A DNA stretch of 64,000 nt from Ilex aquifolium (Eukaryota > Streptophyta > Magnoliopsida > Aquifoliales > Aquifoliaceae): NCBI GenBank assembly GCA_951799425.1, contig OX637404.1, forward strand, positions 25,478,045-25,542,044, in the 5' to 3' direction. A program made the position numbers and the translations under genes. Below, piece after piece: positions 1-11,310 of the stretch. Every line of letters starts with the position of its first letter. The stretch's first letter is position 1. The notes under the pieces are model-generated. The model was not told the origin of the DNA, made no database searches, and saw nothing but the letters and a program-made list of their open reading frames with translations.

Positions 1-470
1 ACATGACCTATTGAAATTTACAATCTTTAAGTAATAAATAAAATTTTACTCATTTATAAGACTTACAAATTTATCACATTTACTACTACTCAATCCAATA
101 ACACAATATAATTATAAACTCAACCACCATATTTTCAATCTACCATATCCCCATGTAATAAATACCTCAAGCAAAAAAAAAAAAAAATACTAATAGAACA
201 CAATTAAATTCACAATCTTTAAGCGATAAATAAAATCAATCAAATCTTACTTATATATAAAACTCATGAATTTATCGCCACTATCACCGTTCAACCCCAA
301 ATGACACAATATAATTATAAATTTAATCACTAAATGTTCAATCCTCCATATATAAATATACACAAAAATACACTCACACACATTTCTTTTTTGGTTACCA
401 ACAAACTCTTCTAACCAATAACTGCTTAAGTTTTTTAACATAAAATAATAATAAATTAATGTTTAATTAA
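1..470. repeat. AT-rich dispersed repeat, two diverged copies
   Basis: Two diverged copies of the same AT-rich sequence lie head to tail. Each contains 'CACAATCTTTAAG' or a close variant, then 'GATAAATAAAAT', and then a 'TTTATCRC' stretch; the second copy starts near 200. A related copy in reverse complement is at about 8690-8800. The copies are separated by an A-run near 173-187. No coding potential is seen. The family is not identified. Confidence 0.4.
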
Positions 471-1071
471 AAAAAGGGTAAAAATCACGAATATATCTTG
501 AGTTTTGACAATATTACACGGACACCTTCAGACATTTTATAAATGACATGAAGACCCCCTGAAGTTTGAATTCATTGCATGGAGACCCCCTCTGTCTCCC
601 TTCATTCAATCTTACTAACGGAAATTGATAATTTTATCCCAAAAAAATTTATTATTTTTATAATTTCTCTACTCCAAATTTAGTACAAAAAAATTAATAA
701 AATCAAATAAAATTTGATTTAGTACCTAAAAAATTGATATAATTTAGTATTCCAAAAAATTGATAAAATGAATTGCAATATTAATTTGATAACAATAAAA
801 ATTAATTTGATATTAATTCGACAAAGTTTAATATAAATTGAAAAAAATTAAATGTTAATTTTTTAATAAAATTATATATTAATTTACAATCTAAGGTTTA
901 CTTCGTGTTAAATATTATTTGATGTTTATAATCAATATTTTTTATTTATATTAAGTATTATTTACAAATTAAAAAGAAAGTGACAAAATACATGTTGTCA
1001 TATATATAAAATTTTTAAATTAGTTTCATAAAATAAATAATTGCATAAGATGTTGTTTTATTTGTTTTATG
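471..1071. other. AT-rich intergenic stretch, no gene seen
   Basis: This stretch is strongly AT-rich. It has a short block near 520-600 with repeated 'GACCCCCTGAAG' and 'GACCCCCTCTG' wording, of a kind often found at one end of plant Mutator-like repeats. I could not find the matching inverted end. No ORF of note is present. Confidence 0.4.
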
Positions 1072-1079
1072 GAGTAAAT

Positions 1080-1929
1080 TAGGGTTGTCCATGGGCCGGG
1101 CCGAGCTTGGCCCGTGAAATTTTTTTTCGGGCCGGGCTTGGGTAGTGTAGACCCAAGCCCGTACTCGGGCGAGTGGCGGGCCAGGCCGGGCCGGGCTCGG
1201 GTAGGGGTAAGCTACCCGCAGCCCAGCCCGTCACCTATTGGGCGGGCTTTGCAGGCCTGTTTGGGCGGGCTTTTGTTAGGCCTGTTGGGCGGGCTTTGTT
1301 GGACCTTTTGGAAGCGAACTATTTTAAGTTATGGTCGTCATTTAATTATAAAAATTGGTTGAACAAATTTAAAAAGTTAAGTTGTAATAAGTAATTTAAT
1401 GTAATATTGAACATATTCGTAGCATTGATAATCGATACAAATAAAATGGCTTCTAGTATTACCAATAAACATAACTAAAGAGGATTTATTAAAATTAAAA
1501 CATAAAAGAAAAGAAAATGAAAAGTAAGGGTTTGATAATATTATCCAAATTATATTGAAATAAATCTTATATTAAATAAGACTCTAGTGCATTTATGCAA
1601 TTTCATTTGAAAATTCAGAAACTTGTCATCAATTAATGAAAATAGATAGAAATAAATAATAGTAAATTCAATTATTTTAACAATTCATTTTTATCTTTTA
1701 AAAGAAAGAATATGAAAGGCTTGACTATATGTAATATTAATGAAGTTTTATTAATATAAATTTCATATTAATAATGTTAGTATTGTGAGAGTCAAGTTGT
1801 CCAATTAAAAGTTTAACATCAATCTAGTCTTATTAATATGAGTTCTAAATTAAATAAGACTAGTATTGTCTTTATATATTGTTTTAGAGTTAAATTAGTC
1901 AATCAAAAGTTTTTCTTAATAGTGTACTT

Positions 1930-1961
<32 letters not shown>

Positions 1962-2176
1962 TATGGTATGTGGGCTTCGGGCTTCGGATATGTGGGCGGG
2001 CTATTGGGCCGGGCTTCGGGCCGGGTAGTGGGTTTAGGGGTAAACCCAAGCCCTTTCTTAAAGGATATTAGGCTCGGGCTCAGGCGGGCCAACTATCGGG
2101 CCTATCGGGCTTCGGACATATTTTTTTCGGGCCGGGTAACGGGACCCGTGGGTAACCCGACCCATGGACACCCCTA
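1080..2176. mobile_element. Non-autonomous hAT-like DNA transposon with 8-bp target duplication
   Basis: The element begins TAGGGTTGTCCATGGG and ends CCCATGGACACCCCTA, an inverted pair with one mismatch over 16 bases. It is flanked by a perfect 8-bp direct repeat GAGTAAAT (1072-1079 and 2177-2184), the duplication size typical of hAT elements. Both ends are unusually GC-rich, with repeated GGGCCGGGC and GGGCGGGC words. The middle is AT-rich and contains a (TTA)n run near 1930-1955. No transposase is encoded, so it must have been moved in trans. Related ends occur at 12595-13268. Superfamily assignment rests on duplication length and end sequence only. Confidence 0.8.
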
Positions 2177-2184
2177 GAGTAAAT

Positions 2185-2896
2185 AATAACAAAACCAACA
2201 CCGGAGAAATAAAAAAAAAATAATTGTATGAGAGAGAATATAAGATAGATAGATAGAAAGAGTTTTATGACAAATGAGAGTCTTAGAATTGTAAAAGGAA
2301 TTAAAGTCTAATTAGGACCATCGGATCAAAACGATCCAAGCCGCGAAAAACTATTGATAAAGAAATTTAGCTACTTTATTATATATTTAATTAGATCAAC
2401 AAATTAAAAAATTGAATTAATTTATAAGGTTCAATTAGTAATATTATCACCGTTTCCCTCAAAGTTACGTCCTAAGTGGTATAACTCTCATATCATCATC
2501 TTCAATGAAGAGTGGCTCCCCTGAGTCTAGACCCCCTGCTATACAGCAGGGGTGCTGTTTCATAAAACGGTGTCGTTTTGTTGAAATAACACTTCTACTG
2601 TACAACAGAGGAAACCCCCCAAAAAATAAAATGATGAAGAGTGGCTATGGCTTGACAAAATGGAGGAAGTGATTGGCTCTGAAGTCAAATTCAATTGCTA
2701 ATAAAACTTGAACTCGACAAGCATGCATTTGCATGTTATTATTGTTCAATTGCTAATAATATTTGAACTCGTGAAGCATGCATTTGCATGTTATTCAAAT
2801 TTGCAACTCGGGAATGAAAGTTTTTGAACTCTGCAAACTAGATGGACTTTACAGCCGACACGGAGAGCTTCGAAGCCATACCCGACTTTTAAACAT
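2185..2896. other. Intergenic, small hairpin, no gene seen
   Basis: This stretch lies between two repeats. It contains a perfect short hairpin at 2533-2552 (stem CCCCTGCT/AGCAGGGG, loop ATAC). Close by is 'AAACGGTGTCGTTTT', which resembles a motif common in plant promoters. A duplicated 'GAAGCATGCATTTGCATG'-like sequence lies near 2718-2792. No gene is recognised. Confidence 0.35.
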
Positions 2897-3566
2897 TGTG
2901 TTGATTTTGATGACGTACAAATTGATCTCGTGTAAGATCAACAGTCGAATATGTAAAAGAGTGTAATTAATGCATAATAAATAAAACAATCAATGACAAA
3001 ATAGTAAATATAGAGTCAACACGCAGATATATAGTTGTTCGGTCCGGGTGACCTACTACACTCTTGGGAAACGGCAGTGGTGGCCAAAGGTCTTTATTGA
3101 TAAATAAAGTAACCGGAAGAGTTATACTAGTTCAAAGAGAGAAACTATGTGTGTAAGGAGGTGCTGAGAGACAAAGCTCTATGTGTTGAGATATGTGTGT
3201 TGGGAGAGATGTTGTGAGATCTCAAGATGTCCTCTCTCATGTGGAGAGAGCTTACAATTTGTAAGTATGCTCAGGGGGTGAGGTGAGGCGGTAACGTGAG
3301 GGAGAGGGTACTATTTTTTCGGGGAGGATAGTTACAAAAGGTAAGTACAATTAATATAGGATTGATCTTCCTGAGTGTGTATTCCGATAATCTTTTTCCC
3401 ACGTGCTCTTGTCTTCTCGGGCTCTTCTGATCTTGGACTGGGCCGGATTGGTGAACCGAGCCTAGGCTGTTTTTTAACTGACTTGGGCTTGCTTAATTAA
3501 TTGGGTATGATCCAACTAGATCTGGGCTCGTCAAATTTGATTAATCAATACATATAATATTTATCA
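2897..3566 (-). mobile_element. Probable LTR or LTR fragment, minus orientation
   Basis: Read on the minus strand, the sequence ends in a 'CCGAACAACTATATATCTGCG' type context that matches the U5 region of plant copia LTRs, as also seen in the solo LTR at 15007. Possible termini are TG near 2897-2908 and CA at 3552 or 3566. No clean 5-bp target duplication was found for any pairing, so the borders are uncertain. It could be a truncated solo LTR. Confidence 0.35.
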
Positions 3567-4505
3567 GGATTAAATAACTCTGATTCCACCACTAAAGTCT
3601 CCAAAAATTTAGTCCTTAAGTATATTAAGTCCCTTTTTTAAAAATTTTAAGAGCCTAAATCAATTTCTAGCCGTGTTAAGCCCAAAAATACTATTAAAAA
3701 TGATTCTATCAATAAAAAAATCTTCTATTCCCACCTATCTCTCAACGTCTCTCACGCATCTCTCTCTCTATTACTTATTATTTTTTTGTTGTTGTTGGAA
3801 TGGGGGAGGGCTGTTGATTTTGTGGTCGGTGAAATCATTGGCTTCCAGAGAGGGGCAACCACCCTCAAAAACATCCCATCTCTCTGAGCCTCATTCTTGA
3901 GCTAGACAGACAGAGAAGGGTTTGGTGGATCCACTCTTTTAGAGGTGGAGATCATTAAGGTTGAACTTAAAAAATTTGTAAAGTAAAAATTTAAAAATAT
4001 TTTAAGTTACAGAGTGTCATTCAACCTTGTTTATATTAGAGAAACTGATAAATTAAACGTAAAACATATTATCTAAGACTATTCAGATACTACTGACTCT
4101 AATATTTCCTATTAAGTATAATAAAATTATTCACGATATATTAGACCATTTTTTAATGTTTTTTCTTATTTTGCCGGGGTCTCACATGTAACTTGCCAAC
4201 ATATTGTATTGTCTTAAAGTCATAGGTGTGTAATATAAAATGTACAATAAATTGTATAATGATGAATGACTTCAGAGTCAGTACCAGCCAACTGTAAGAG
4301 GATTGCGACTGAATTGGAATGGTGGTTCATTGATGCAATAGCGTGATTGTTAATTCTTTCGAGTTTTTTTTTCTCTATTTCATGTGTTACATACGTATGA
4401 GTTTCGAATATTCATATATATATATTATGTTTTTAGCAGATTCAACTCAAAAACAAAAAATATATATTTATACAAACAGGGTAATAACGTTTTAGGGTAT
4501 AAGTA
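3567..4505. other. Intergenic, no gene seen
   Basis: This is AT-rich sequence with a pyrimidine-rich stretch near 3715-3790. The ORF at 3673-3900 is low-complexity and resembles no family I recognise. No RNA gene or well-bounded element is visible. Confidence 0.4.
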
Positions 4506-4528
4506 AAAAATTCAATTTCAAAATAAAA

Positions 4529-4684
4529 GGACGTATCAAGTGCATGAAGTTCCCGTCAATGCGAGGTCTAAGAAAGGGTTATATGTACACAGTCTTATCT
4601 CTACAAGTATAGAGTCAGTTTTCACTATTCGAACTCGTGACCTTCACGTAACAATAAAACAACTTTATCGTTGCATTAAGACCC
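4529..4684 (-). mobile_element. tRNA-derived SINE (Au-like) with 23-bp target duplication
   Basis: On the minus strand the head resembles a tRNA promoter: an A-box-like segment around GCAACGATAAAGTTG and a B-box-like GAGTTCGAATAG. The body runs through 'CTGTGTACATATAACCC' to a tail with 'GGGAACTTCATGCAC', a layout I associate with the plant Au SINE family. It is flanked by direct repeats of 23 bp at 4506-4528 and 4685-4707, which agree at 20 positions. This is the long duplication expected of LINE-assisted insertion. The element lies about 190 bp upstream of the TATA box of the BAHD gene. Confidence 0.7.
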
Positions 4685-4871
4685 AAAAATTCAGTTCGAA
4701 AATAAAAAATTAAAAAAAAAACAGATGGGTATAAGTCAAAGTCAAAGAAAGCTCACCTGCATTGTCACTAAAAAATTTACACATCCATCCAAATTTCTTT
4801 TATTTAATAATTATTTTGACATGCACGCAGTACACATGCATGATGCACATATATACTTGCTTTCTAATCCC

Positions 4872-4878
4872 TATAAAT
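4872..4878 (+). promoter_or_regulatory. TATA box of the BAHD gene
   Basis: TATAAAT lies 66 bp before the start codon at 4938, a normal spacing for a short 5' leader. The leader between them contains no ATG. This supports 4938 as the translation start. Confidence 0.6.
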
Positions 4879-4937
4879 TGCAGAGAATTGAAGCAGATCC
4901 TCACAAGCACCAAAACTGAAGGTGTAGGAGAGAAAAA

Positions 4938-6233
4938 ATGGGTGCCATTCAAACTCTTATACTCTCTAGATCAACCATTAAACCCTCCTCTCCCACTCCC
5001 CATCACCTTCGAACCTTCAAGCTTCCATTTTTCGGACAGCTCCTTCCACCATTCTACAGTGAAATCATCTTCTTCTACACACCCACAACCAAAAACAGTG
5101 CAGACATGTCTGATACCCTCAAGGACTCACTGTCTAAAACCCTAACCATATTTTACCCACTTGCTGGGAGACTCAAAGATGCCTGTTCCATCGACTGTAA
5201 CGACGAAGGGGCTTATTTCCTGGAAGCTCGTGTCAACTGCCAAATCTCTGACGTTCTTCGAGAACCTGATGCTAAGTTGCTGGGGGGTTTTCTTCCAGTC
5301 GAACCCAGAATGTCCGAGATAGCTGCAGGTTGCATGTTGCTCGTTCAACAGACAACTTTTGACTGTGGTGGAATAGCAATTGGAATGTGTTTTCAACACA
5401 AGATGTTTGATTTATCCTCCATGTGCTGCTTTTTCCAAAACTGGACTGCCATGGCCACTGGAAATTCCGAAGCAGTAGTGTGCCCAAAATTCATCGACGC
5501 ATCATTTATGCCACCAAGAGAGAACTTCATCACCCCCACCATGGGTTACGCAACCACTGCAAATTATACAACAAGGAGGTTTGTATTCGAGGCCTCAAAA
5601 ATAGCTGTTCTAAAAGAAAAAACTGCCGGAGAAAATGGCATAAACCACCCTACTCGTGTTCAAGCAGTGTCTGCGTTTATCCTCAAACACACCATTGCCG
5701 CGGCTCGATCGAAATTGGGGTCCGAAACACCAACTGTCTATCTACAGACAGTGGACTTGCGCAGATGGGTAGACCCACCATTGCCGAAAAACTCCATAGC
5801 TCATTTCGTTTGGACATATCCTGTAATCATCGAAGAGAGCGACATAGAATTACCCGAATTATTAGGCAAGATCAAGGAAAGATTCACTGAATTCTGCACG
5901 AAAAAGGCGAACAGATTCAAGGGTGATGAAGCTTTTCAAGTGATTCGCGAGTCGCTTGAAGAGTACAGTGAACTGTTCAAGAGCCCAACTATTAGTTGTA
6001 CAAGTTGGTGCAGATTTCCATTGTATGAAATGGATTTTGGATGGGGAAAGCCAACTTGGATAAGTAGTCCAGTAAATCAATTTGGGAACCTAATTCTTTT
6101 GGTAGATACAAAGTGTGGGAATGGTATAGAAGCTTGGGTGACCTTGGATGAAGAAGAGATGGCCATCTTGGAACATGATGAGGAGCTCCTAAAAGCTGCT
6201 TCCTTCAACCCTAGTCCTCTTGAAGAACAATAA
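4938..6233 (+). CDS. BAHD acyltransferase, clade III type (vinorine synthase-like)
   Basis: This is a single-exon gene of 431 aa, the usual BAHD length. The active-site HxxxD motif is HKMFD at residues 154-158, and the structural DFGWG motif is intact at 366-370. The histidine acts as general base when an acyl group is moved from a CoA thioester to an alcohol or amine of a small molecule in the cytosol. The N-terminal pattern, the early FYPLAGRL motif (72-79) and the absence of an intron fit the clade that includes vinorine synthase and other alkaloid, terpenoid or alcohol acetyltransferases. The start is supported by a TATA box 66 bp upstream. The acceptor substrate cannot be read from sequence. 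No second BAHD gene or obvious pathway partner is adjacent; the BBE-like gene is 25 kb away. Confidence 0.95.
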   Translation: MGAIQTLILSRSTIKPSSPTPHHLRTFKLPFFGQLLPPFYSEIIFFYTPTTKNSADMSDTLKDSLSKTLTIFYPLAGRLKDACSIDCNDEGAYFLEARVNCQISDVLREPDAKLLGGFLPVEPRMSEIAAGCMLLVQQTTFDCGGIAIGMCFQHKMFDLSSMCCFFQNWTAMATGNSEAVVCPKFIDASFMPPRENFITPTMGYATTANYTTRRFVFEASKIAVLKEKTAGENGINHPTRVQAVSAFILKHTIAAARSKLGSETPTVYLQTVDLRRWVDPPLPKNSIAHFVWTYPVIIEESDIELPELLGKIKERFTEFCTKKANRFKGDEAFQVIRESLEEYSELFKSPTISCTSWCRFPLYEMDFGWGKPTWISSPVNQFGNLILLVDTKCGNGIEAWVTLDEEEMAILEHDEELLKAASFNPSPLEEQ

Positions 6234-7214
6234 TTTTTATGATCTTCCCATCTGAAAAACCTTGAATCTATTAAGTGCATGCTGCTAAGATATTTTTTTT
6301 TATTGGTTTGTGTGTTTGGTAAGTTGTTTCTTGTTCAGTGCTGCTCTAGTAGAGGTTTGGAGGTGTATGTATGATGTAACTTGGAAAGATTTGGAAATTG
6401 TGAATGTTGATTCTGAAATAATATACAGTTATTTTATGGTTACAATTAAGTATATATTTATTCGTTTGACACTTTGACCGGATCATGGAGAGGATAAGTC
6501 GATGTGTACGTAAACTGATCCGGATACCTCTGACCATTGAACCAAAAAAAAATATTTATTCGTTTAATGATCATTTCTGGTGTGTAATGGAGTATTAAAT
6601 CTGATAATGTTTTCATGTATGGGTGAATTTCTCACCAAGATAGATGATGTATCCATATTATCCTAGATATTTTTATGTGTAACCGTGACACTCCATCATC
6701 ATTGTTACATAGTGTTACCATCTAATAATAAACTTATAAACGATTAAACGGACAAAGTGAACCTCACCTCTTTATACATAGTTGTTATTTTTCTACATGG
6801 ACATGATAGTCACTAAATTAAATAGAGTCTACTTGGTTACATATTACTTTATTATTTACTGATAACAACAATATTAGCGTAATATCACTGGTACCTTTAA
6901 TATTTTCTCGTATTACCAAATAGGTACCACCTCATTTCAAACACCAGTGAACCCCACAGGTTCGGTACATGCAGTTTTTCAACCCTTATTCTAGAAACGA
7001 ACCAAAGCATTCTTACTGGGAAAAGCCTTTTCCGGAAGTCTCGCTCCCGAGATGTGAGATGGTTGTTACCTATTCATTTGAGTGTTGAAAATATTCTCTT
7101 GTAGATTAGAAGTTTGATTATTTTATAATTTTTGAAAATATTTAAGATCGACACTAAAACTATTAGTGTAATTCTAACAATTTAAAGATTGGTATGAGAC
7201 TCTAAAATATTCCA
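6234..7214. other. 3' flank of BAHD gene and intergenic
   Basis: The first ~200 bp are AT-rich and probably hold the 3' UTR. The rest is AT-rich, with no ORF or RNA gene that I can support. Confidence 0.4.
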
Positions 7215-7672
7215 AAAAGTTATAAATGATCCCCAAAAAATTATAACTTAACTCTAAAAATTGTAACATGACCTACAAAATTATAATTTTTTTTTTTTTG
7301 GTTATAAACAAACTCAAAATTTTATATCTCAACATATAAAACTTATAAAATTTAATAGTACGATACAAATTTGTTTTTAGTACCGTAATCTTCCCTTCAT
7401 GCCTATCACATTATATTCAATATAGTTGGTAAGGTCGTCTTGTCACAAGAAGTTATAAGTGATCCCCAAAAAAATTATAACTTGAACTTTAAAAATTATA
7501 ACATGATTTCAAAAATTATAAACATTTTTTGTTATAAATAAACTCTTTTTGTTATAAATAAACTCAAAAATTTACATCCCAGCCTACAAAACTTATAAAA
7601 TTTAATAGTACGATACAAAATTAGTTTTTAGTACCATGGTCTTCACGTCATGCCTCTTACATTATATTTATC
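7215..7672. repeat. Two diverged direct copies of a ~230-bp repeat
   Basis: Copy one (7215-7448) and copy two (7449-7672) share 'GTTATAARTGATCCCC', 'ACTTATAAAATTTAATAGT', 'GTTTTTAGTACC' and a 'CATGCCT..CATTATATT' end. Part of the unit ('AATATAGTTGGTAAGGTCG') recurs near 9067, so the family is dispersed. It has no coding content. Confidence 0.6.
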
Positions 7673-7894
7673 TATATAATAAAATAGCTAAATTATTTGT
7701 TTTGAGCTTTTCGTAGTTCAATTTTTTTGAGAATTGATCCTACGATTCTAATTGAACTTAACTCTAAGACTCCCAATCTCTCTCACTCCTATCTCTTAGA
7801 CGTAATGCACTCTCACAACTCTCATATAACTTTCTCTCTTTTTTTCTCCCTCCTATCTTTTAGTCGTTTTAAACACACACTTTATATATCTCTC

Positions 7895-7926
7895 TCTATC
7901 TCTATCTCTATCTCTATCTCTATCTC
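7895..7926. repeat. (CTATCT)n microsatellite
   Basis: This is a short run of CTATCT hexamers within a longer pyrimidine-rich tract (about 7760-8030). The ORF translated through it is low-complexity and is not a gene. Confidence 0.75.
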
Positions 7927-8058
7927 ATATCACCAATTGGCTCTAATTGGACTTAAGTCTAACACTCATACTCTCTCTCTCACTCTCTCTCCTATCTCTT
8001 AGATGTAACACACACTCTCTTATCTCTCATATAACTCTTTCTATATCTTGGATTCAGT

Positions 8059-8288
8059 TCCCCTCCATTACCCCTTCCCTTCAATTCTCCTCAATACAGT
8101 GCTAGATGAGTGACATGTGTAAGATTCTGAATTTCAATGGGCAAGATTTTTTCCTTGTGGTTATTAACACTCCACCAATAATAAAATAAATGAGAAAAAA
8201 TCTTGTCAATTGAAATTCAAAATTTTACGCATGTCACTCATCTAACACTGCATTGAGGGGAATTGAAAGGAAAGGGTAATGGAGAGGA
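8059..8288. mobile_element. Fold-back MITE, ~230 bp
   Basis: Two arms of about 95 bp are inverted copies of each other. The left arm begins CCCCTCCATTACCCCTTCCC and the right arm ends with its near complement (…GGGTAATGGAGAGG). A short AT-rich spacer lies near 8156-8190. Shared inner words include 'TAGATGAGTGACATG' and 'GCAAGATTTTTTC'. The target duplication is not clear, so the superfamily is left open. Confidence 0.65.
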
Positions 8289-10914
8289 TCTTTCTCTTTT
8301 AAACACACACTCTCCCATCTCCTCTCTCTTTCTCTCTCTCTCTCTCTATCTCATACAATCACCAATAAAAAAAATATTCAAAGTCAAGTTATTTACCAAT
8401 AAAAAAATAACTAGTAATACCAATTGTACCAAAAAAAAATCTAAATATTATTTTTTTTACAAGTTTTCTACATTCTTTTGGAAGCCGGTGGAATTTCAGA
8501 TAACAAAATTTATTTTTTTGACATCATTTGTGAACTTATTTTTATTATGTAGATGGTTGCAATTTTATTTCATTAGTGATGAATTTTATTTATTAGTAGT
8601 ATGTTCTGTTAGTATTTGTTTGCTTTTGCTCGAGGTATTTATTACATAGGGTAGATTGCAAATTTGGTGATTGAGTTTATAGTTAGGTTGTGTTATTGGG
8701 TTGAATGGTGACAATGGTGATAAATTTATACGTCTTATAAATGAGCAAGATTCTATTTATTGCTTAAAAATTATAAATTTTATTAGATTCTGTTAGTATT
8801 TTTTTTTTTTTTTTTTTGCTGAGGTATTTGTATATGTGGTATTATTTTGAGGAGTTTTTTGTATATTTTTGTGAGAGTTCTATTAACATGGAAGATATGG
8901 TACACCAACTGTATATTTAGGATCATTTTAAAAGAATTTATATGAATGTTTTTTGGTCATTTTCTTTTTAAAGCTAGACAATTACTTTCAATTTTTGATG
9001 TGCTATATAGTGCTTCAGACACGAAGAATAACTAACATTTTTTTTTTTTTTTGAACAAATACTAATATTCAATATAGTTGGTAAGGTCGTCTTGTCAACT
9101 TCTTGTGGAACTGTCCATGGTGCAATTAATCAGGGGTTTCTTCCACTATCACTATGAGAAGACTCTTTGAAGCTGACGTAGCTTGACTTTGAGGCAAATA
9201 GTTTTCCTTTTTTTTTTTTTTTTTTTGGGACGAACTAAACGTGTTTCTCACCACAAAGAAATTTGATGGTCATTCATTAACTATGTCTTATTTTAATTTG
9301 ATAACCACATTTGATCAAATCCTAATCCTAGTTGATCGAGGTTACCCACAATATTCTATTTCCCATTGTTGTTTATTTGTCTGCTTTTCTCCAACTTACT
9401 AGTAAAAGTTGATACACTAAACCCTTGGTAAACCACTAACACCTTCCTCGGTTGGGTTCTGAGCACTGGAAATTTTTTGGATTTGATGATTTTAGGCATG
9501 GTTCATCCAGAGTATAGGATCGATACAAGCAAATCGATTTGAATATGTTATAGAATCTCTAATTCATATGATCGTGATCTAGATCTTATAGAATCGTACA
9601 GTCTCGATTCGAATTACGATTTTATCGATCCAAATTTTTAGATTCATTTGTTAGGTGCATTTAGTTCTTGACCTCACCCAATTCATATCTATTGTTTTAA
9701 TACTTAAAGACTCAACCCCATTTGATTGTCAGTCCATTGGGGGCTTTCGACGTATGAGAAAGTTATAAATAGTTTTTTTCATTTGTTTATCCCTCTCGTT
9801 AAAAAGTTAAAAACAACAGTTAGATTTTATCGCCTCTCTTGACAAGTGATAATACTTAGATAGTCTTTCATTTTTATTCTTTTTTTATTTTTTTATTTTT
9901 TTTTGTGTTGGATGTCAAACATTTAAAGTTATTTATTCAACAGATTCTGAACTTTTCAGTCTTTATTCTATATCAATCTCGCTCTCAACGTTACAATCAA
10001 ATACTTCAATTCTCTTATTTCTCTTTGTAAAATTCAGCAAAATTAAGAGTTTGTATTTGATTTTCAACCCTCTTTAATATTCGATCAAATTATAATTTCT
10101 CTTATTTTAATTACATCTCTGAGTTTTATATTTGTCGTAACATCTCTATCTACATATATACTAGACACTAGACTCGTTTAATTATTATTTTTATGAACTC
10201 TGTATTATTATGTATATGTTCCGTCTCGTTTTTTCAATTATTAAAATCTTACGATTTTTTATTCGATGGTATGATTTTTTATCCGATAACCTACCCCATT
10301 GAAGGTATGATTCCAATTTTAGGTTTGAAGTTTCAAGCATATCATTGATTAATGGGATAAGATTATTAAACTTGATTGATCCAATGAAACATAATAATTG
10401 AAGAATCAACCAATCAGCTAGGTATTTTGGAACTAGTGGCATGGTCATTTTGTCAACCACTTGAAGGATAGTGGGAGTCATACTGATAATGAATTGATGC
10501 TGCTTTAGATCATCATAATCTCAGTTTTTTTTTTCTTCGTGTGCTCGGTTTCTCAAATCAAAACTGACTTCAAAACTATCAAGTTTTCAGTTTGTGTAAT
10601 GGATTAGACATGGAAATAAAATAAAATAACATACATCTGAATTTTTTTAGTTCTCATAATAACGAGAATCTTATGCACGAAACTGTCCTTTTTAATGAGA
10701 GAAAGAAGCAAAATTAAGGTGGAGATTAATGGAGAAAAAGAGAGAAGGGTATGCACTAAGAAGTTACCAGTGATACTGCTATGTAACTGGATATTAGGGA
10801 CCTCTTGGTCAAAAGAGCAATCACTTTGCTGCTCTCGTCAAGTCATAGAGAGGACTAATTGTGGAATTACAACGCTGTTACGACAGCGATTTTAGGAAAC
10901 CTCTTCTTAACTTA
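8289..10914. other. Long AT-rich intergenic region, no gene seen
   Basis: It contains homopolymer runs (T-runs near 8800, 9040 and 9210), a reverse-complement copy of the repeat at the window start (about 8690-8800), and a third piece of the 7215 repeat near 9067. It also has a block of 'ATCGAT/GATTCG' wording near 9520-9640. ORFs at 8263-8649 and 10191-10481 are AT-driven and unrecognised. Confidence 0.4.
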
Positions 10915-11307
10915 GAGCAACTCCAAGAGGAGTGACATCGGAGGTGACAACTCCATAACTGTCAAAACGTTACCCCAAATTCAAAATTTTCACTCCAAGG
11001 GGGGTGGCATTAAGAGTTGAAAAATGGAAACAATGTTCTTGGAGTGGCAATTTTGGCAACTCTGGAGAGAGAAAGAGAGAGGGTTCAAATGGGTTAATGA
11101 ATATAGATCCGTTAAATTGCTGAATAATCCAACGATGAATATAGATCCAAAGATTCATATAGATTGATGAATGAAAATATGAAAATGACACCCCATTTTG
11201 ACACCTGTCATTGGAACAGATTTATAATTCAGGGATGCCAAAGTACTGTTCAAGATTATAAATAAATGATTTGACACCCCAAAATAGCAACTCATTTGGA
11301 GTTACTC
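10915..11307. mobile_element. PIF/Harbinger (Tourist-like) MITE
   Basis: The terminal inverted repeats are GAGCAACTCCAA and TTGGAGTTACTC, with one mismatch in 12. They are flanked by the 3-bp duplication TTA (10912-10914 and 11308-11310), which is diagnostic for PIF/Harbinger. The 393-bp length and lack of coding sequence fit a MITE. Internal sub-terminal copies of 'CTCCAAG..AGTG..' occur near the left end. Confidence 0.75.
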
Positions 11308-11310
11308 TTA

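Noticed and set aside
1114-1394. Overlapping Gly/Pro/Arg-rich ORFs
   Set aside because: They lie in the GC-rich end of the hAT-like element. The frames exist because of repeated GGGC words, not because of a protein.
5142-6280. Minus-strand and alternate-frame ORFs over the BAHD gene
   Set aside because: They are shadows of the real plus-strand BAHD frame, which carries all family motifs.
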